Below are positions 17,567 through 28,631 of a DNA stretch of 64,000 nt, piece after piece. The position numbers and the translations under genes were made by a program. Source of the stretch: DATJKD01 sp963834855 (GTDB lineage Bacteria; Pseudomonadota; Gammaproteobacteria; Steroidobacterales; Steroidobacteraceae); assembly GCA_963834855.1 (NCBI GenBank), contig CAWIDH010000004.1, positions 1 to 64,000 of the forward strand, given 5' to 3'. Each line of letters starts with the position of its first letter. Position 1 is the stretch's first letter. The notes beneath the pieces were generated by a model that made no database searches, was not told the DNA's origin, and saw nothing but the letters and a program-made list of their open reading frames with translations.

Positions 17567-18907
17567 TCAGGCCAGCTCCGCGAACGCATCGCGCGTCAGG
17601 TTTTCCGGTTCGCCCGTGGTGCACACCACGTCATCCTCGACGCGGATGCCGCCGAAGGGCTTCAGGCGCTCGACTGCGTCCCAGCGTATGTGACGACCCA
17701 TTTCACCGCCGCGCGCCGCCTCGAGCAGCATCTCGATGAAGTACACACCCGGCTCGATGGTGACGACGAAGCCGGGCTCGAGCCGCCGCGTGAGTCGAAG
17801 GTAGGGGTGCCCGTGCGGTTTCGGGATCTCGCGCCCCGTCACGTCCGCGGCGAAGCCCGCGACGTCGTGCACCTGCAGCCCGAGCAGGTGGCCGAGGCCG
17901 TGTGGAAAGAAGACGCTCGTGACGCCGCTCGCCACGGCGGTGTCCGCGCTGCACGCGATCAATCCCGCCTCGCGCAGCACTTCGCCGATCAGCCTGTGTG
18001 CCTGCAGGTGCAACTCGCGGTAGTCCTGCCCCGACCGGACCGCGCCGCACAGGGTGCGCTGCAGCCCGTCCATCGCTTCGATCAGCGCAGCGAACTCCGG
18101 GTCTCCGCCCGAGTACGTGCGCGTGATGTCCGAAGCGTATCCGCGAAACTGTCCGCCGGCGTCGATGAGGAAGGAACGGCGCGGGCCGTCACGTTCGTGG
18201 TCGAGGTGGTGGTTGTGGAGGATCGAGGCACCCTCGTTGAAGGCGATGATGTTCTGGTAGGGCAGCGCGGCCTCGGTGAGCCCGCTCGCCGCGCAGTACG
18301 CGTTGTGCACCTCGAACTCGGAGGCGCCGGTGAAGAACGCATCGCGCGCAGCGATGTGCGCCCGCGCGCCGATCCGCGATGCGACGCGCATGCACTCGAT
18401 CTCGTACGGCGTCTTCACGGCCCGCCAGTAATGCAGGTGCGCGAGCAGCGTGGGCGGGTTCGCCGCGGCGAATCCCCAGTCGGCGAATTCCGCGCGCCAT
18501 TCGCCGACGAACACGGTGTGCGGCGCGCGCCCGAAGGTGTCGGCGAGCACCGCGCGCGCCTCGCCCGGCTCGCGGATCGTGCGCACGTCGAACTCGCCGA
18601 GCCACTCGTCGGCCGGGAGTTGCGGCGGTCGATGCCAGTAGTCGGCCGGCTGGTAAAAGCAGAGCACCGGGCGGCGCCCGGGCACGTGGCAGACGAAGCT
18701 CTCCGGCGCGTCCGTGAGCGGCGCCCACAGCTTGAAGTGCGGATTGACCTTGAACGGCCAGCCGAAGTCGTCGAGGAAGTGGTTTAGGGGTCGTCCGGAG
18801 AAGAAGGCGGCGGCGTCGTAGCCGGAGGCAGCCAGTGCGTCGTCGGTGCGCGCGCGGATGGTGGACAGGTGGGCTGGGAAGGCCCGGTCGACGTCGGGGA
18901 GGGACAT
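17567..18907 (-). CDS. pepQ: Xaa-Pro dipeptidase PepQ
   Basis: Cytoplasmic metallopeptidase of the M24B family that cleaves Xaa-Pro dipeptides. The start at 18907 (MSLPDVDRAFPAHLSTIRAR) gives 446 residues, close to the 443 of Escherichia coli PepQ. The N-terminal domain shows FLDDFGWPFKVNPHFKLWAP. The five metal ligands are recognisable: both Asp in LIDAGGQFRGYASDITRTY, His in FFPHGLGHLLGLQVHD, Glu in VVTIEPGVYF and Glu in GGIRVEDDV. It converges on mscL. Confidence 0.95.
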   Translation of the reverse strand: MSLPDVDRAFPAHLSTIRARTDDALAASGYDAAAFFSGRPLNHFLDDFGWPFKVNPHFKLWAPLTDAPESFVCHVPGRRPVLCFYQPADYWHRPPQLPADEWLGEFDVRTIREPGEARAVLADTFGRAPHTVFVGEWRAEFADWGFAAANPPTLLAHLHYWRAVKTPYEIECMRVASRIGARAHIAARDAFFTGASEFEVHNAYCAASGLTEAALPYQNIIAFNEGASILHNHHLDHERDGPRRSFLIDAGGQFRGYASDITRTYSGGDPEFAALIEAMDGLQRTLCGAVRSGQDYRELHLQAHRLIGEVLREAGLIACSADTAVASGVTSVFFPHGLGHLLGLQVHDVAGFAADVTGREIPKPHGHPYLRLTRRLEPGFVVTIEPGVYFIEMLLEAARGGEMGRHIRWDAVERLKPFGGIRVEDDVVCTTGEPENLTRDAFAELA

Positions 18908-19151
18908 GCTGCGGCCTGCTCGGTGACTGCCCACCCCGGAATCTTGCCTAAGGTTCCCCGCCAGATCACGTCGATGCAGGGCTCGGGGTGGCGTTTGTCG
19001 CAATTTGCAGACAAACGAACCGGGGTCGTACGGGTGGAGCACACATAAAATTCCCACCGCGCAGGGGGGTGTGCGCCGCTTTTTTCAGGCGGGTGCCGCC
19101 GCCTTGCTGCTCGACCGAACATCCAAACTCATTTACTCGGGGTACATTCAG

Positions 19152-19472
19152 ATGAACGCGAAGATTGCTCTTGCTGCTGTTCTCGCCGCCCTGGCCATGG
19201 CCGGCTGCGCCAAGAAGGAGCCCGTCGAGGCAGCGCAGGACGCTGCCGCCGATGCCGCGACTGCGGCCGGTGAGGCCGTTGATGCCGCTGGCGATGCGGC
19301 CACGGCTGCCGGCGACGCCGCCATGGACGCCACTGGCGAGGCCGTCGACGCCACTGGTGAGGCTGCTTCGGACGCCGCGCAGGCGACCGGTGAGACAGTC
19401 GAGGAGGCCGGTGAGGCCATCCAGGACGAGGCGAAGGAACTGAGACAGCACGCGCCGAACAGCGTAAGCTGA
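19152..19472 (+). CDS. Ala-rich repeat lipoprotein
   Basis: Small outer-envelope lipoprotein, 106 residues. The signal peptide MNAKIALAAVLAALAMAG is followed by the lipidated Cys19 (lipobox AMAGC). The mature part is almost entirely an imperfect repeat of about 11 residues built on GEAVDAAGDAA / GEAVDATGEAA, with Ala at hydrophobic positions and acidic residues between, predicting a long amphipathic helix. I do not recognise a named family. A structural role like Lpp or other coiled lipoproteins is possible but unproven. The strong hairpin at 19481-19507 follows. Confidence 0.8.
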   Translation: MNAKIALAAVLAALAMAGCAKKEPVEAAQDAAADAATAAGEAVDAAGDAATAAGDAAMDATGEAVDATGEAASDAAQATGETVEEAGEAIQDEAKELRQHAPNSVS

Positions 19473-19480
19473 CATAGGAA

Positions 19481-19507
19481 GGGCGGGCCCCGGGCTGGGG
19501 CCCGCCC
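19481..19507 (+). terminator. GC-rich hairpin after the lipoprotein gene
   Basis: A perfect 11-bp stem (GGGCGGGCCCC at 19481-19491 and GGGGCCCGCCC at 19497-19507) with the loop GGGCT, nine bases after the lipoprotein stop. There is no clear T run, only CTTAA a few bases later, so it may be an intrinsic terminator of weak type or an mRNA 3'-end stabiliser. Confidence 0.6.
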
Positions 19508-19577
19508 GACCTTAACCCAAGCCAGCCCCGGGCCTGCCGGCCCGTGAACACCGGCACGAGCACGGATCGCACGCCGC

Positions 19578-20102
19578 GTGTCGGTTACCCTCAGAGACTC
19601 ACGCAGCTCCCGCGACGACCGCGAATGGATTCGCTCGGTCTACCGCGACTACCTGTCCGAACTGTCCGTCTCCAAGTCGGGCCTCTTTCCCGCGCTCGGC
19701 GAATGGGATGCCCGCGAGAGCGAGTTCCTGGCGGGCTGGTACGCCGATCCCACGAGCCATCCCTTTGTGATCCTGAGCCACGGCGAGCGCGTGGGTTTCG
19801 CGCTGGTATCGCGCCCGCCCGCCGTGAGTGCGGCCAGCGATCGCCATCGCCTGTCCGAGTTCTTCATCGTCACGGCGGCCCGACGCCGTGGCATCGGCAG
19901 CAGCGCTGCGGCGCTGCTCTTCCACCGGTTCGCCGGCGAGTGGGAAATCATCGAGGACGAGCATAACCGCGCTGCGCTGGCCTTCTGGCGCCGCGTGATC
20001 TCCTCGCTGACCAATGGTCGCTATCGAGAGATCCGCTCGGGCGGCGAGGTGCGTCACCTGTTCCAGGTCGACCTGCGGCCCTCGCCACACCGCGCGGTCT
20101 GA
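19578..20102 (+). CDS. GNAT-family acetyltransferase
   Basis: Predicted acetyl-CoA-dependent N-acetyltransferase of 174 residues with a GTG start (VSVTLRDSRSSRDDREWIRS). The acetyl-CoA motif A is LSEFFIVTAARRRGIGSSAA, with the R-x-x-G-I-G pattern, and motif B-like residues follow in EHNRAALAFWRRVI. This layout resembles the predicted-acetyltransferase group often placed in COG5628; the substrate is unknown. The repeat element R1 begins 23 bases downstream. Confidence 0.82.
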   Translation: MSVTLRDSRSSRDDREWIRSVYRDYLSELSVSKSGLFPALGEWDARESEFLAGWYADPTSHPFVILSHGERVGFALVSRPPAVSAASDRHRLSEFFIVTAARRRGIGSSAAALLFHRFAGEWEIIEDEHNRAALAFWRRVISSLTNGRYREIRSGGEVRHLFQVDLRPSPHRAV

Positions 20103-20125
20103 AGCGGCGACTGCGCTTAGCTAGT

Positions 20126-20705
20126 GGCTGCTCGCCGGCGCTCGGTGGCCCTCTCGCCGCGCTCGGCCACGGCTGCTCGCCGGCGCTCGGCCCGGGTATC
20201 TCGCTGGGCCGCAACCACGATCGAGGGTCGCTGCGGGCTGAAGATTGGTGCCCCGCACGTTCGTCGGAGCACACCGCGTCGTCAGTGGTATCGCGGAATC
20301 GTCGCGGAGTCATGACTTCGGAGTGGTCCGCGACGTCTACCTGCGGCAGGTCAGACGTCGTTGCGGCCCACGAGACACCCGGTCCAAACGCCGGCTCGCC
20401 GAGGCCGCGGTGGCCGCCGGCGCACTGATGCTGCAGTTGGGTCACGAGCCGGCGCTGGACGCGGTGTATCCCAGCCGCGACGAGGCATCGGTGCGCGCAG
20501 GTGGACGTCGCGGACCACTCTGAGCGAAGGCCGCCTCGACGATTCCGCGATACCAACGACCGTTCGGCGTGCTCCGACAAAATGTGCGGGGCACCATCTT
20601 CAGCCCTGCAACGACCTCGATCGTGGTGAGCGGCTGGGGATACACCGCGGCCGGGCGTCGGCGAGCAGCAGCCACCGCGGCCGGGCGTCGGCGAGCAGCA
20701 GCCAC
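20126..20705 (+). repeat. Dispersed nested-inverted-repeat element, copy R1
   Basis: First of three copies of a non-coding element filling the gap between the convergent GNAT gene and uvrA. The core is 20215-20626: a left arm (20215-20344) and a right arm (20497-20626) that are imperfect inverted repeats, with a 152-base centre. The best-conserved part is a ~60-base terminal inverted repeat, 20246-20304 (starting TGGTGCCCCGCAC, ending GGTATCGCGGAATCGTCG) against 20537-20596. Arm tips recur inverted inside the centre, so each half can also form its own hairpin. The left half carries CCCGGGT-CTCG-GGGCCGC modules, the right half CCGCGGTGTATCCCCAGCCGC-type modules. A perfect AGTCATGACT palindrome sits at 20308-20317. 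Frames are not kept between copies. Confidence 0.85.
20643..20702 (+). repeat. Two tandem 30-bp units at the right end of R1
   Basis: Two identical 30-base units, each starting CACCGCGGCCGGGCGTCGGC and ending GAGCAGCAGC. The same unit occurs three times in R2 (31727-31813) and in degenerate inverted form at the R3 ends. Confidence 0.85.
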
Positions 20706-20764
20706 GCGCGGCCCACTCACTCGGCCCGATAGCACCACGAGCCCGGGTCGGCGAGCATGCAGCC

Positions 20765-23617
<2,853 letters not shown>

Positions 23618-23654
23618 GGACTTAAACGTGGGGGCCGCCTGCGGCGAGCCCAAT

Positions 23655-23684
23655 ACTATAAGTGGCGGCTCACGGCCGGCGCAA
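23655..23684 (-). promoter_or_regulatory. Probable uvrA promoter
   Basis: On the minus strand TTGCGC (plus-strand GCGCAA, 23679-23684) and TATAGT (plus-strand ACTATA, 23655-23660) are separated by 18 bases, about 38 bases before the uvrA start. This is an inference from hexamer match only. Confidence 0.5.
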
Positions 23685-23766
23685 AGAAGCAATGGAATGG
23701 CCCGGACAGGAGGAACCTCCCTCACCGTGTGGCACGCCAAATGAGGTGATACGCGCCAATTTCCGG

Positions 23767-23796
23767 TTACCGCGGCGGCCGGCGGTGCCGTAAAAT
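23767..23796 (+). promoter_or_regulatory. Probable ssb promoter
   Basis: TTACCG (23767-23772) and TAAAAT (23791-23796) with an 18-base spacer, 26 bases before the ssb ATG. It is divergent from the uvrA promoter in a shared 205-base region, the arrangement known from enterobacteria for uvrA/ssb. Confidence 0.5.
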
Positions 23797-23822
23797 GGCA
23801 TCCTCTCAAAGGCGGACATCCC

Positions 23823-24272
23823 ATGGCACGCGGCATCAACAAAGTCATCCTCGTCGGAAACCTCGGGCAGGACCCGGAGACGCGCTACATGCCGAGCGGC
23901 AAGGCGGTCACGAACCTGCGCCTTGCCACGTCGGACAGCTGGAAGGACAAGCAGACCGGCGAGCAGCGCGAGCAGACCGAGTGGCACAGCATCGTCATGT
24001 ACGACCGGCTGGCCGAAATCGCCGCGGAGTACCTGCGCAAGGGCTCGCAGATCTACGTGGAGGGCCGTCTCAAGACCCGCAAGTGGCAGGACAAGGAAGG
24101 CAGGGACCGCTACACGACCGAGATCGTGGCCAACGAGATGCAGATGCTGGGCAGCCGCGGCGGCGAGCGCGCCGGCGCCGAACCGCGCAGCGAACCCCGT
24201 GCCGCCCCGCAGGAACGGACCGCGGCCCAGCCTGCGCCGGCCGGAGAGTTCGACGACGACATCCCGTTCTAG
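23823..24272 (+). CDS. ssb: Single-stranded DNA-binding protein
   Basis: Homotetrameric ssDNA-binding protein of replication, repair and recombination. 149 residues: OB fold (ARGINKVILVGNLGQDPETR, TEWHSIVMYDRLAEIAAEYL, GSQIYVEGRLKTRKWQDKEG), a short Pro/Ala/Glu linker and the acidic C-terminal tip EFDDDIPF that binds partner proteins. It is divergent from uvrA, a classical pairing. Confidence 0.97.
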   Translation: MARGINKVILVGNLGQDPETRYMPSGKAVTNLRLATSDSWKDKQTGEQREQTEWHSIVMYDRLAEIAAEYLRKGSQIYVEGRLKTRKWQDKEGRDRYTTEIVANEMQMLGSRGGERAGAEPRSEPRAAPQERTAAQPAPAGEFDDDIPF

Positions 24273-24300
24273 CCAGCCGGACGTTCGCGCTAGCCGCCTG

Positions 24301-24320
24301 GCGGGCCGCGCTCGGCCCGC
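24301..24320 (+). terminator. Hairpin after ssb
   Basis: Perfect 8-bp stem GCGGGCCG / CGGCCCGC with a CGCT loop, 28 bases after the ssb stop. No U-tract follows. It could end ssb transcription before ada. Confidence 0.4.
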
Positions 24321-24419
24321 ACTCTGGTGGCCGAATTCGAGAGCAAGACCCGGAGTGTCGAGCCCCCGGGCCGTCCGCAATATGACGGCCACTGATCTGG
24401 AGGCACTCGAGGAACGGCC

Positions 24420-25559
24420 ATGAACGCAACTCACAGGAACACACGCCTGGCGCGGGCAACCGTAGGCGATCCACGCTGGGCCGCCGTCGTCGCCCGGGAC
24501 GCAAAGGCGGACGGCCGCTTCTTCTACTCCGTCCGCACCACCGGCGTGTACTGCCGGCCGTCGTGTGCCTCGCGGCGCGCGCGCCCCGAAAACGTGCAAT
24601 TCCACGCCACCCGCGAGGACGCCGAGCGCGCCGGTTTCCGGCCCTGCAAGCGCTGCCAGCCGGATCGTCCCGCCCTGCTCGAGCGGCACGCGGCACGGGT
24701 GATCGAAGCCTGTCGCAGGATCGAGGCGGCCGAGCGGGCACCGAGCCTCGAGTCGCTCGCTGCCAACGCGGGCATGAGCGTCTGGTACTTCCACCGCGTA
24801 TTCAAGACAGTCACCGGGCTCACGCCGCGGGGATACTTCAAGGCGCATCTCGCCGACCGCACGAGGCGCGAGCTCGGTCGCCGCAGCACGGTGACCGCGG
24901 CCATCTACGACGCAGGTTACAACTCGAGCGGCCGGTTCTACGCGCAATCCGACGAGCTGCTCGGCATGATGCCGTCGAAGTACCAGGCCGGCGGCGCGGA
25001 CACGCGCATCCGGTTCGCGGTTGGCGAGTGCTCGCTCGGATCGATACTGGTCGCAGCCAGTGACCGCGGCATCTGCGCGATATTCCTGGGCGACGATCCG
25101 GACTCACTCGCGCGACGTCTGCAGGACGAGTTCCCGAACGCGGAGCTGATCGGCGGCGACGCCGCGTTCGAGCAGCTCGTTGCGAGGGTGGTGGGCTTCG
25201 TGGAGGCGCCCGGGATCGGCCTCGACCTGCCCCTCGACGTGCGCGGCACGGCGTTCCAGCAGCGCGTGTGGCGGGCGTTGCGCGAGATACCCGCGGGCAC
25301 CACCGCCAGCTACACCGAGATCGCGCACCGCATCGGCTCGCCACGCTCGGTGCGCGCCGTCGCGCAGGCCTGCGCGGCGAACACGATCGCCGTGGCCATA
25401 CCCTGCCACCGCGTCGTGCGCAACGACGGCGCGTTGTCCGGCTACCGCTGGGGGGTCCGCCGCAAGCAGGCGCTCCTCGCTCGCGAGGCGACCGGGTCGA
25501 GAAGCCCGGCGCGGCCAGGCGCCGGTGAGACGGGGCGCGCGGAAGGCCAGCGACCGTAA
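24420..25559 (+). CDS. ada: Bifunctional Ada: methylphosphotriester/O6-methylguanine methyltransferase and activator
   Basis: Adaptive-response protein of 379 residues with all modules. The N-terminal Ada zinc domain has Cys45, Cys49, Cys76 and Cys79 (spacing identical to Cys38/42/69/72 of Escherichia coli; the first is the methyl acceptor). An AraC-type helix-turn-helix region follows (SLESLAANAGMSVWYFHRVF, ~109-190), then the methyltransferase domain ending in the active-site IPCHRVVRNDGALSGYRWG (Cys329). GAGGAACGG precedes the ATG. No alkB or other adaptive-response gene is adjacent. The C-terminal ~25 residues are Arg/Ala-rich and non-conserved. Confidence 0.95.
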   Translation: MNATHRNTRLARATVGDPRWAAVVARDAKADGRFFYSVRTTGVYCRPSCASRRARPENVQFHATREDAERAGFRPCKRCQPDRPALLERHAARVIEACRRIEAAERAPSLESLAANAGMSVWYFHRVFKTVTGLTPRGYFKAHLADRTRRELGRRSTVTAAIYDAGYNSSGRFYAQSDELLGMMPSKYQAGGADTRIRFAVGECSLGSILVAASDRGICAIFLGDDPDSLARRLQDEFPNAELIGGDAAFEQLVARVVGFVEAPGIGLDLPLDVRGTAFQQRVWRALREIPAGTTASYTEIAHRIGSPRSVRAVAQACAANTIAVAIPCHRVVRNDGALSGYRWGVRRKQALLAREATGSRSPARPGAGETGRAEGQRP

Positions 25560-25750
25560 TCGCGGGCATTCCTTCAGCTTGCAAGGTCGGCCGGACCCGC
25601 GGTGGCGGGGCGGGCCGCTTGTGCGGTCGCGCCGGGCGGGCAACGCTGGCGCCGAGCGACTACCATATCCGGCCCGGCGATATGCAGCCCGGCACGTCCA
25701 GACCAGCTGGCCAATATTACATAAGCTATTGATCCGAAAGCGAATACAGG

Positions 25751-27088
25751 ATGCCTCGCGTCTACCTGAAGACCCACGGATGCCAGATGAACGAGTACGA
25801 CTCCGCCCGCCTGGCGGACGTGCTGCGGGCGGAAGGCGGATACGAGGCGACGGACGACGTCGAGGACGCGGACCTGCTGCTCCTCAACACCTGCTCCGTG
25901 CGCGAGAAGGCTCAGGAGAAGGTGTTCTCGCAGCTCGGCCGCTGGCGCGAGATAAAGGCGCGGCGTCCCGGCGTCATCATCGGCGTGGGCGGTTGCGTGG
26001 CGAGCCAGGAAGGCGAGGGAATCACCGATCGTGCACCGTTCGTGGACCTGGTGTTCGGGCCGCAGACGTTGCACCGGCTCCCGGCGATGATCGAGGAGCT
26101 GCGCACGCACGGCCGATCGGTCGTGGACGTCAGCTTTCCGGAGATCGAGAAGTTCGACCGGCTGCCCGAACCGCAGGCGCGGGGCGCGACGGCGTTCGTC
26201 TCCGTGATGGAAGGCTGCAGCAAGTACTGCACGTTCTGCGTCGTGCCGTACACGCGCGGCGAGGAAGTGAGCCGGCCGCTCGAGCAGGTGCTCGAGGAGA
26301 TCAAGCGCCTCGCGGCGCAGGGCGTGAGCGAGGTCACCCTGCTCGGGCAGAACGTCAACGCCTACCGCGCTGCGATGCCGGGCGGCAGTCACGCCGATCT
26401 CGCCGCGCTCATCTATTTCGTCGCGGAGCTGCCGGGCATCGAGCGGATCCGCTTCACGACCTCGCACCCCGTCGAGTTCCGCGACAGCCTGATCGAGGCC
26501 TTCCGTGACGTATCGAAGCTCGCGAACTACCTGCACCTGCCGGTACAGAGCGGCTCCGATCGCGTGCTTGCGTCGATGAAGCGCGGTCACACGGTGCTTG
26601 AATACAAGCAGAAGCTGCGCAGGCTGCGCGAGGTGCGGCCGGACATCAGCCTGTCGAGCGATTTCATCGTCGGCTACCCGGGCGAGACGGAGCGCGACTT
26701 CCAGGCGACGCTCGACCTGATCGCGGACGTGGGGTTCGACCAGGCCTTCAGCTTCATCTACAGCCGCCGGCCGGGCACGCCCGCGGCCTCCCTGCCGGAC
26801 GAGGTGACGCACGAGGAAAAGCAGGAGCGCCTCGAGCGACTTCAGGCGCTCGTGGAACGGCAGTCGGCGCGCTTCGGCAGCACGATGGTGGGCAGCCGCC
26901 AGCGCGTGCTGGTCGAGCGCCCGGCGAAGAAGGACGCGCGCCAGCTCGCCGGGCGCACGAGCAACAACCGGTGGGTCAATTTCGACGGGCCGGCCGAGCT
27001 GATCGACCGCTACGCCGACGTCGTGATCACCGAGGCCCTCGCCAATTCGCTGCGCGGGCGCCTGGCTGATGCGCGGAGCGTCGCTTGA
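25751..27088 (+). CDS. miaB: tRNA-2-methylthio-N6-dimethylallyladenosine synthase MiaB
   Basis: Radical SAM methylthiotransferase that adds 2-methylthio to i6A37 of tRNAs. The 445 residues contain the N-terminal auxiliary-cluster cysteines (Cys11, Cys48, Cys82), the radical SAM CxxxCxxC (Cys156, Cys160, Cys163 in EGCSKYCTFCVVPYTRG) and a C-terminal TRAM domain (VLVERPAKKDARQLAGRTSN). First gene of miaB-phoH-ybeY-ybeX-lnt. The 191-base region upstream (25560-25750) is GC-rich with an AT patch (AATATTACATAAGC) that could hold its promoter, but I could not fix the hexamers. Confidence 0.97.
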   Translation: MPRVYLKTHGCQMNEYDSARLADVLRAEGGYEATDDVEDADLLLLNTCSVREKAQEKVFSQLGRWREIKARRPGVIIGVGGCVASQEGEGITDRAPFVDLVFGPQTLHRLPAMIEELRTHGRSVVDVSFPEIEKFDRLPEPQARGATAFVSVMEGCSKYCTFCVVPYTRGEEVSRPLEQVLEEIKRLAAQGVSEVTLLGQNVNAYRAAMPGGSHADLAALIYFVAELPGIERIRFTTSHPVEFRDSLIEAFRDVSKLANYLHLPVQSGSDRVLASMKRGHTVLEYKQKLRRLREVRPDISLSSDFIVGYPGETERDFQATLDLIADVGFDQAFSFIYSRRPGTPAASLPDEVTHEEKQERLERLQALVERQSARFGSTMVGSRQRVLVERPAKKDARQLAGRTSNNRWVNFDGPAELIDRYADVVITEALANSLRGRLADARSVA

Positions 27089-28086
27089 ACGATCCGCCCG
27101 AGCAGCGCGAGATCTCGCTCGAGGAGGCCGACAACGACCGGCTCGCGAACTTCGCCGGCCCGATGGAGCAGAACCTGCGCCACGTCGAGGAACGCCTGGG
27201 CGTCGACGTGCGCCGCCGCGGTCACCGGCTGCAGCTCTCCGGCCCGTCCGGCACGCTTGCGCGGGCCGAGGCGGTGCTGCGTCGCATGTTCGAGCTGTCC
27301 GCGAGCGAGTCGATGACCCCCGAGCGAGTGCACCTGAGCGTGCAGGAGCTCGGCTTCCCGCGGCCGGACGACGCGGGCGCAGGCGCCGGACGTGCCACCA
27401 CGGAGGCCGGCGACGTGTCGGTGCACACGCAGCGCGGCGCGATTCGCGGCCGCGGACCGAACCAGCGCCAGTATCTCGAGCAGATCAGGCGCGCCGATCT
27501 CACCATCGGCATCGGTCCCGCGGGCACCGGCAAGACCTATCTCGCGGTCGCGAGCGCGGTCGAGGCGCTGCACACGGCGACGGTGCGCCGCATCGTGCTG
27601 GTGCGCCCGGCGGTGGAAGCGGGCGAGCGCCTCGGCTTCCTGCCGGGCGACATGGCGCAAAAGGTGGATCCCTACCTGCGGCCGATGTACGACGCGCTCT
27701 ACGAGATGCTTGGGTTCGACCGCGTCGCACGCGCGATCGAACGCCAGGTGATCGAGATCGCGCCGCTCGCCTTCATGCGCGGCCGCTCGCTCAACGACTC
27801 CTTCATCATCCTCGACGAGGCGCAGAACACCACCGTCGAGCAGATGAAGATGTTCCTGACCCGGATCGGCTTCGGGTCGAAGGCTGTCGTGACCGGTGAC
27901 ATCACGCAGATCGACCTGCCCCGGCAGCAGCGCTCGGGGCTCAAGCACGTCATCGAGGTGCTGCGCGACGTCGAGGGTGTGGGCTTCACCTTCTTCGACG
28001 CGCGCGACGTCGTCCGCCACCCGCTGGTGCAGCGCATCGTGCTCGCCTACGAGCGCGACCAGAGCGAGACGGGTGGCGAGACGTGA
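27085..28086 (+). CDS. ybeZ: PhoH-like ATPase (YbeZ)
   Basis: P-loop NTPase associated with RNA metabolism and with the endonuclease YbeY. 333 residues, Walker A GPAGTGKT (144-151), Walker B FIILDEAQN, and downstream IGFGSKAVVTGDITQIDLPR typical of PhoH. The N-terminal KH-like part is short. The start is TTG at 27085, overlapping the miaB stop (TGA 27086-27088), so initiation probably depends on termination of miaB. Confidence 0.95.
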   Translation: MNDPPEQREISLEEADNDRLANFAGPMEQNLRHVEERLGVDVRRRGHRLQLSGPSGTLARAEAVLRRMFELSASESMTPERVHLSVQELGFPRPDDAGAGAGRATTEAGDVSVHTQRGAIRGRGPNQRQYLEQIRRADLTIGIGPAGTGKTYLAVASAVEALHTATVRRIVLVRPAVEAGERLGFLPGDMAQKVDPYLRPMYDALYEMLGFDRVARAIERQVIEIAPLAFMRGRSLNDSFIILDEAQNTTVEQMKMFLTRIGFGSKAVVTGDITQIDLPRQQRSGLKHVIEVLRDVEGVGFTFFDARDVVRHPLVQRIVLAYERDQSETGGET

Positions 28087-28631
28087 GCGTGGCGGTGGCG
28101 CCCCCCGTACTGCACGTCGAAACGCAGCTCGCGGCGCGCCGCCCATGGGTGCCCGGCGCGCCGGCCCTGCGGCGCTGGGCCCGCGCCGCGTACGACGAGG
28201 CGGTCGCGCAGCCCCGGGGCGACGCAATTCGAAGTCCGGGCGCGCACCCTGCGTCGCGCGGGATACGACCGCGGGTCTGCATCCGGGTGGTGACGGCGGC
28301 GGAAAGCCGGCGTCTCAACCTGAGCTATCGCGGCAAGGATGCGCCGACCAACGTGCTGTCGTTCCCGGCATCGCCGGAGGAGCGGGCGCTCGACGGCGCG
28401 CTTGGCGACCTCGCCATCTGCGCCCCGGTGGTGGCTGAGGAGGCGCGCGCGCAGGGCAAGACCCTCGCGGCGCACTGGGCGCACATGGTGGTGCACGGCG
28501 TGCTGCACCTGATGGGCCACGACCACCGCCGGGACCCCGAGGCGCGCCGCATGGAACGCGTCGAGGTGGAAATCCTGCGGGCTTTCGGGTATCAGAATCC
28601 CTATCACAGGGTGGTGACCTCCCGCGCATGA
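28083..28631 (+). CDS. ybeY: Endoribonuclease YbeY
   Basis: Metal-dependent RNase involved in 16S rRNA 3'-end maturation and ribosome quality control. The zinc site HGVLHLMGHDH gives His138, His142 and His148, with the same spacing as His114/118/124 of Escherichia coli YbeY. RVVTAAESRRLNLSYRGKDA and PTNVLSFP are also typical. GTG start at 28083 overlapping the phoH stop. The 182-residue length exceeds the usual ~155 because of an insertion near residues 45-62 (RGDAIRSPGAHPASRG) and a longer N-terminus. Confidence 0.95.
   Translation: MSVAVAPPVLHVETQLAARRPWVPGAPALRRWARAAYDEAVAQPRGDAIRSPGAHPASRGIRPRVCIRVVTAAESRRLNLSYRGKDAPTNVLSFPASPEERALDGALGDLAICAPVVAEEARAQGKTLAAHWAHMVVHGVLHLMGHDHRRDPEARRMERVEVEILRAFGYQNPYHRVVTSRA

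Noticed and set aside
23618..23822. A LexA box between uvrA and ssb
   Set aside because: No CTG-N10-CAG-like site was found in this gap, so SOS control is not supported here.
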